Source: Candidatus Altarchaeales archaeon ex4484_96
GTDB taxonomy: Archaea; Altiarchaeota; Altiarchaeia; IMC4; QMZM01
DNA length: 10,185 nucleotides
Direction of reading: 5' to 3'
Assembly (NCBI GenBank): GCA_002254405.1
Contig: NJDH01000026.1
Coordinates: 1-10,185 of the forward strand
The notes beneath the pieces were generated by a model, which did not search any database, was not told the origin of the DNA, and worked only from the letters and a program-made list of their open reading frames with translations. Below are positions 6,898 through 10,185 of the stretch, piece by piece (the stretch's first letter is position 1; each line of letters opens with the position of its first letter). The translations under genes and the position numbers were made by a program.

Positions 6898-7575
6898 TTA
6901 TCCTGTTGGAATGTATCTTCTAATCCTGGCAGCCAGGTTGGAAAGCGGCATAGACTGAAGCCAAACGTTGCCTGGTCCCCTGACCGTGCCCAGAAACAAA
7001 CCCTCTCCTCCAAAGAATATGTTTTTGACGCCCTTCACTCTTGTAACATCAAAATCCACGGTCGGCTCAAACATCCCAATATAGCCCGGGTCCACCTTAA
7101 GCATCTGATCTGCTTTAAGAGTGTATTTCGTTATCTCACCGGCTATCTCAACAAAGGCTATTCCGGGTCCTGTGAGTTTTTGCATTATAAAGCCTTCTCC
7201 GCCGAATAAGCCAGCCCCCAGTTTTTTTCGAAAATGCATTTCAAGCCTGACGCTAGACTGCGCGCACATGAAAGCGTCCCTTTGAGCTATCATGCTCTCC
7301 CCTTCTTTTAATTCAATTGGTATGATTTTTCCCGGGAACTCGCTTGAGAAAGAAATCAAACCTTTACCCGAGTTACAGGTGTATGTTGTCATGAAAAGAG
7401 ATTCACCAGCGAAAACCCGGCCGATGCCTTTCATGATTCCGCCTTTCATGTTCGTCTTCATGTCTATGTTGGGTGACATCCAAGCCATACCCCCTGATTC
7501 GGTATAAACCGATTCCCCTTCCTCTATCTCTATGTCCGCCACCTGCATGGTGGTTCCCCTGATATTATAGTTCAT
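6898..7575 (-). CDS. AIM24 / TIGR00266-family protein
   Basis: This 225-residue protein belongs to the AIM24 family (TIGR00266), named after a yeast mitochondrial protein and widespread in bacteria and archaea, mostly of unknown function. Recognisable blocks are an N-terminal strand pair (ADIEIEEGESVYTESGGMAWM), the region KGIGRVFAGESLFMTTYT (about 49-66), the repeated Gly-Glu-Gly turns LFGGEGFIMQKLTGPG (123-138) and FFGGEGLFLGTVRGPG (187-202), and the ending VWLQSMPLSNLAARI. The pattern of short strands and glycine turns fits the beta-helix-like fold expected for the family. No signal peptide or membrane helix is seen, so the protein is probably cytoplasmic or peripheral. It is the first gene of a two-gene unit with the small membrane protein. 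Unlike its neighbours it has a strong Shine-Dalgarno site. No specific biochemical role can be claimed. Confidence 0.9.
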   Translation of the reverse strand: MNYNIRGTTMQVADIEIEEGESVYTESGGMAWMSPNIDMKTNMKGGIMKGIGRVFAGESLFMTTYTCNSGKGLISFSSEFPGKIIPIELKEGESMIAQRDAFMCAQSSVRLEMHFRKKLGAGLFGGEGFIMQKLTGPGIAFVEIAGEITKYTLKADQMLKVDPGYIGMFEPTVDFDVTRVKGVKNIFFGGEGLFLGTVRGPGNVWLQSMPLSNLAARIRRYIPTG

Positions 7576-7580
7576 TTAAG

Positions 7581-7587
7581 CACCTCT
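7581..7587 (-). promoter_or_regulatory. Strong Shine-Dalgarno site for the AIM24-family gene
   Basis: The minus strand reads AGAGGTG, five bases before the ATG at 7575. It is a near-perfect complement to the archaeal 16S rRNA 3' end and confirms this start. The other plus-strand and trkH starts in the window have no comparable site. Confidence 0.75.
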
Positions 7588-7640
7588 TTTTTGTTTAATC
7601 AAATCATCATCTGAAATTCTGCCTGTTGTAGCACGAGTTA

Positions 7641-7651
7641 TTTTATTATAT
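7641..7651 (-). promoter_or_regulatory. TATA box candidate for the AIM24-family transcript
   Basis: The minus strand reads ATATAATAAAA in the 134-bp divergent spacer. A transcript start about 26 bp downstream would be near 7620, leaving a leader of roughly 45 nt that includes the Shine-Dalgarno site. This is a positional prediction only. Confidence 0.4.
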
Positions 7652-7674
7652 GATAGTAGACTAAAAATCACCTG

Positions 7675-7690
7675 TTATTAAAAACAATAA
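7675..7690 (+). promoter_or_regulatory. Possible TATA-like region for the AAA ATPase gene, with a short inverted repeat
   Basis: The bases TTATT-AAAAAC-AATAA form a 5-bp inverted repeat around an A-rich centre. The centre lies about 27 bp before the ATG at 7710, where a TATA element would sit for a leaderless transcript. The start codon has no Shine-Dalgarno match. In sequence this A/T-rich, a 5-bp repeat may well be chance. Confidence 0.25.
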
Positions 7691-7709
7691 AAAGTTATAT
7701 TTAACCGAT

Positions 7710-10185
7710 ATGAAAATCCAGAGGGTTGAAACCCTGTCCTTTGCTGTCTCAAAAAGCGCCGAAAAAGCAGCTGAACTTAAGGCGCTGGATGAGTCCCCGC
7801 TTGGCTCCCTGAAAAGAGCCATAAACAGGGAGAACGTTAAGCTCAACAAATCATATCGTCCCTGTGCGAGACTGAGAATATCGCGCCAGGAGGAAGAACA
7901 CAAGGGCATCATCGCAACCGAGACAATCTATAAAATAAGAGACAATTTTATGTATGTTGATTTATCAACAGCCGACATGTATCACTCTCCTGCGAGAATA
8001 AACCAGTATTCAACCCGCGTTGACACCTACGATCTATTGCGTAAAATAATTGATTTGCCGGATATGGCGATTAAAACACTCGGGGATTTGATGAGAACCA
8101 ACTGGATATTCTATGACGAGCTGGACATGCACTCGGTTTTGGAGCTTGAGCGTATTGCTTTGATTAAAACATTTAAGCCATCGCTTAAGGTCATCCTCTC
8201 CACTCTCTGGAAGGAATTCAACCCCACCGACGACGAGATACTGGTGAAACGCAGGGTGAAATTCAACTGCGATTTCCCCCAATTCAGGGACGATGGATGG
8301 GATTTATCCCAGTATCTGAAGGAAACAAACACCCTGGTGGAAGAATACGATAAGGATAAAATCAAGTACTCTATCGATAAAATAAGCGAAGTATTGGGTT
8401 TGTTGTTTAATGCCAAGGTTGAGCTTGAAGGCATCACCTTTATGCCTTACCTGCAGGGTGTTAGAGAGAAAAGCGAGCAGCATATGAAAATAAAGCCGGA
8501 GATTCATTTCCCTGTGTGCAGGAACGGAACCCCCAACTCGGATTTAATCGGGGGGGCCCCGCTTAAACCGGTTGCTATCGGCACGGCCATAGGGTCCAAG
8601 GGTACTGTCCCGGTCGAGTCAAGCACGATAAACTTCTCTGATGTCGCGAACCTCGAGGGCATTAAACAGGAAATCCTCCAGGCTATCGTATACCCTCTGA
8701 CAAAACCCGAGCTGGCTAAAGAATTCGGTAAAAAAGGCGGGGGAGCGATTTTGCTCTACGGACCGCCTGGATGCGGTAAAACCTATATGGCTAAGGCGAC
8801 GGTGGGCGAGTGCGGGGTTGTGTTCTTCAACGTCAACATAAGCGACATAATATCAAAGGGCGTTGATGAGGGTGCTAAAAGCCTGCATGCGGTCTTTGAG
8901 GAGGCCAGGAGAAACTCTCCCGCAATAATTTTCTTTGATGAAATAGACGCCATAGGCGGTCGCAGAGTGAAAGGACGCTCTTATGCCGAGAAGATGGAGA
9001 TAGACCAGTTTCTCATGGAGATGGATGGCGTAGACAGCCTGGGGGAGGATGTTCTTGTGATGGCCTCCACCAACGTACCCTGGAACATCGACCCGGCTCT
9101 CAGGAGGTCTGTCAGATTCACGAAACAGATATTCATCCCACCGCCGGACCATAAAACCAGGAAGGAGATACTTAAAATACACAGCAAAAAGCTTCCTCTG
9201 GGGCCGGGCATAGACTACGATAAACTCGCTGAGTTAACGGAATCATATTCCTCATCTGATTTAAAGGCCATATGTGATGCGGCCTCTGAGAAACCCTGGG
9301 CTGAAGCCCTTGAAAGCGGCGAGATGAGGAAGATATCCATGGATGATTTTTTAGCTGCTATAGAGAAACAAAAATCGTCTCTAATACCCTGGTTTAAGGT
9401 TGCTGCTAAAGAGATAAGAGCTAGCGGGGAAGAGGACTGGTTTAAGAGTTTCGCCGACTTCATTCTGAAATACGGGGGTGGTGTGGATGAGGCAATCAAG
9501 CCTGATTTGTCTTTTGAGGACGTTGGTAATCTTGAGGATGTGAAAGAGGAGATAAGAAAAAACATAGTCTATCCCTTGATGAGGGAGGATTTAGCCCGGG
9601 AATTCAGAAAAGAGGCGGGTTCGATATTACTTTATGGCCCCCCAGGATGCGGGAAAACATATATTGTGATGGCCGCGGCCGGTGAATGCGAGGCATCATT
9701 TTTTGATGTCAGAATCACAGACATAATATCAAGCGAGGAGGGGCGCTCGGAGAAGAATATAAAGGAGGTGTTTGAGAGAGCCAACAAGAACACCCCCGCC
9801 ATACTGTTTTTCGATGAAATAGACGCCCTCGCCATCAGAAGAGACCTGAGCCTGACCGGGAAGGAAAGACGAATAGTGGATATTCTGCTTGAGGAACTGG
9901 ATAACACCAAGAAAAACAAGGAATTGATGGTAATAGCAGCCACCAACTTCCCCTGGGTGCTTGACCCCTCGATTAAGAGAGCTGGGAGGTTCTCCAAAAA
10001 GATTCTGGTATCAAGACCCGACAAGCAGGCAAGATACGAGATATTCCGGGTGCATACGAGAGACATACCCGTAGAAGAGGATGTTGACCTAAACGAGTTG
10101 GCTGATTTAACCGAGGGATATTCATCCGCCGACCTAAAAGAAATATGTGCGAAGGCCGCCGAGATACCTTGGAAGGAGGCGCTTG
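7710..10185 (+). CDS. CDC48-like tandem AAA ATPase with an unrecognised N-terminal region (3' partial)
   Basis: The frame stays open for 825 codons to the window end, so the C-terminus is missing. An in-frame stop at 7662 and no ATG between fix the start at 7710. AAA domain 1 (from about 307) has Walker A GPPGCGKT (351-358), Walker B FFDEIDA (Asp410, Glu411), sensor-1 Asn455 and arginine fingers in RRSVRF (465-470). AAA domain 2 (from about 600) has GPPGCGKT (643-650), FFDEIDA (Asp702, Glu703), sensor-1 Asn746 and RAGRF (Arg757, Arg760). Both domains should bind and hydrolyse ATP. The linker (557-590) carries LIPWFKVAAKEI and GEEDWFKSF. Pore loop 1 lacks the usual aromatic in both domains: Gly384 and Glu676 stand at its place. 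Residues 1-267 are a mixed alpha/beta region unlike the CDC48 N-domain, followed by a Gly/Pro-rich stretch (268-303). Its role is probably remodelling a protein or complex selected by the N-terminal region. The substrate is unknown. Confidence 0.9.
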   Translation, partial: MKIQRVETLSFAVSKSAEKAAELKALDESPLGSLKRAINRENVKLNKSYRPCARLRISRQEEEHKGIIATETIYKIRDNFMYVDLSTADMYHSPARINQYSTRVDTYDLLRKIIDLPDMAIKTLGDLMRTNWIFYDELDMHSVLELERIALIKTFKPSLKVILSTLWKEFNPTDDEILVKRRVKFNCDFPQFRDDGWDLSQYLKETNTLVEEYDKDKIKYSIDKISEVLGLLFNAKVELEGITFMPYLQGVREKSEQHMKIKPEIHFPVCRNGTPNSDLIGGAPLKPVAIGTAIGSKGTVPVESSTINFSDVANLEGIKQEILQAIVYPLTKPELAKEFGKKGGGAILLYGPPGCGKTYMAKATVGECGVVFFNVNISDIISKGVDEGAKSLHAVFEEARRNSPAIIFFDEIDAIGGRRVKGRSYAEKMEIDQFLMEMDGVDSLGEDVLVMASTNVPWNIDPALRRSVRFTKQIFIPPPDHKTRKEILKIHSKKLPLGPGIDYDKLAELTESYSSSDLKAICDAASEKPWAEALESGEMRKISMDDFLAAIEKQKSSLIPWFKVAAKEIRASGEEDWFKSFADFILKYGGGVDEAIKPDLSFEDVGNLEDVKEEIRKNIVYPLMREDLAREFRKEAGSILLYGPPGCGKTYIVMAAAGECEASFFDVRITDIISSEEGRSEKNIKEVFERANKNTPAILFFDEIDALAIRRDLSLTGKERRIVDILLEELDNTKKNKELMVIAATNFPWVLDPSIKRAGRFSKKILVSRPDKQARYEIFRVHTRDIPVEEDVDLNELADLTEGYSSADLKEICAKAAEIPWKEAL

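Noticed and set aside
7576..7709. A hidden RNA gene in the longest spacer.
   Set aside because: The 134 bp are A/T-rich with promoter-like elements; I see no tRNA cloverleaf, no stable long hairpin and no box C/D pattern.
8034..8507. Minus-strand open frames of 67-108 codons opposite the AAA gene.
   Set aside because: They lie fully antisense to a strongly conserved coding frame, overlap each other in different frames, and show no recognisable protein features.
8760..9659. Cys in both Walker A motifs (GPPGCGKT) as an unusual substitution.
   Set aside because: The same form occurs in known AAA proteins such as the p97 second domain, so it is not remarkable.
9215..10066. Minus-strand open frames of 116 and 144 codons opposite the AAA linker and second AAA domain.
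   Set aside because: They are antisense shadows of Walker and sensor motifs in the plus-strand frame; their Ser/Leu-rich translations look like antisense artefacts.

Overview
The window is from an archaeon. The evidence is an archaeal-type LOR/SDH ornithine cyclodeaminase, a NreA repair protein with an N-terminal zinc knuckle and a C-terminal PCNA-binding-like tail, a single-domain KaiC/RecA-like ATPase, the N-terminal half of an archaeal-type PheRS beta chain, and a CDC48-like tandem AAA ATPase. Promoters look archaeal (TATA-like boxes just upstream of short leaders), and most genes have no Shine-Dalgarno site. Base composition is moderate and ATA/AGA/AGG codons are common. I cannot name the lineage from sequence alone; a euryarchaeal or related group is plausible.

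Layout. (1) Bases 1-2750, plus strand: the 3' part of an ornithine cyclodeaminase-like gene, nreA 3 bp later, and a KaiC-like ATPase 30 bp after that. (2) Bases 2751-5824, minus strand: two tandem TrkH/KtrB-type potassium transporter subunits. Each probably has its own promoter. The first abuts the KaiC-like gene stop-to-stop with no spacer. (3) Bases 5886-6677, plus strand: a pheT gene that stops cleanly after the B3/B4 editing module, without B5 or the catalytic-like core. (4) Bases 6670-7575, minus strand: an AIM24/TIGR00266-family gene followed by a small membrane protein gene, probably translationally coupled. (5) Bases 7710-10185, plus strand: a large two-domain AAA ATPase that runs off the right edge, with about 300 N-terminal residues I do not recognise.

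Most of the content is housekeeping (amino-acid metabolism, DNA repair, ion transport, tRNA charging, protein remodelling), and there is no sign of a mobile element, CRISPR array, RNA gene or integrated virus. Coding density is high: the longest gene-free stretch is 134 bp (7576-7709), so no region over 300 bp lacks a gene.

The points most worth following are: the half-length pheT, which suggests a split or trans-acting PheRS beta chain; the AAA protein with an unfamiliar N-terminal region and no aromatic residue in either pore loop; the KaiC-like protein with Leu-Gln where the family usually has catalytic glutamate; and the diverged TrkH pair with no TrkA-type regulator in view.
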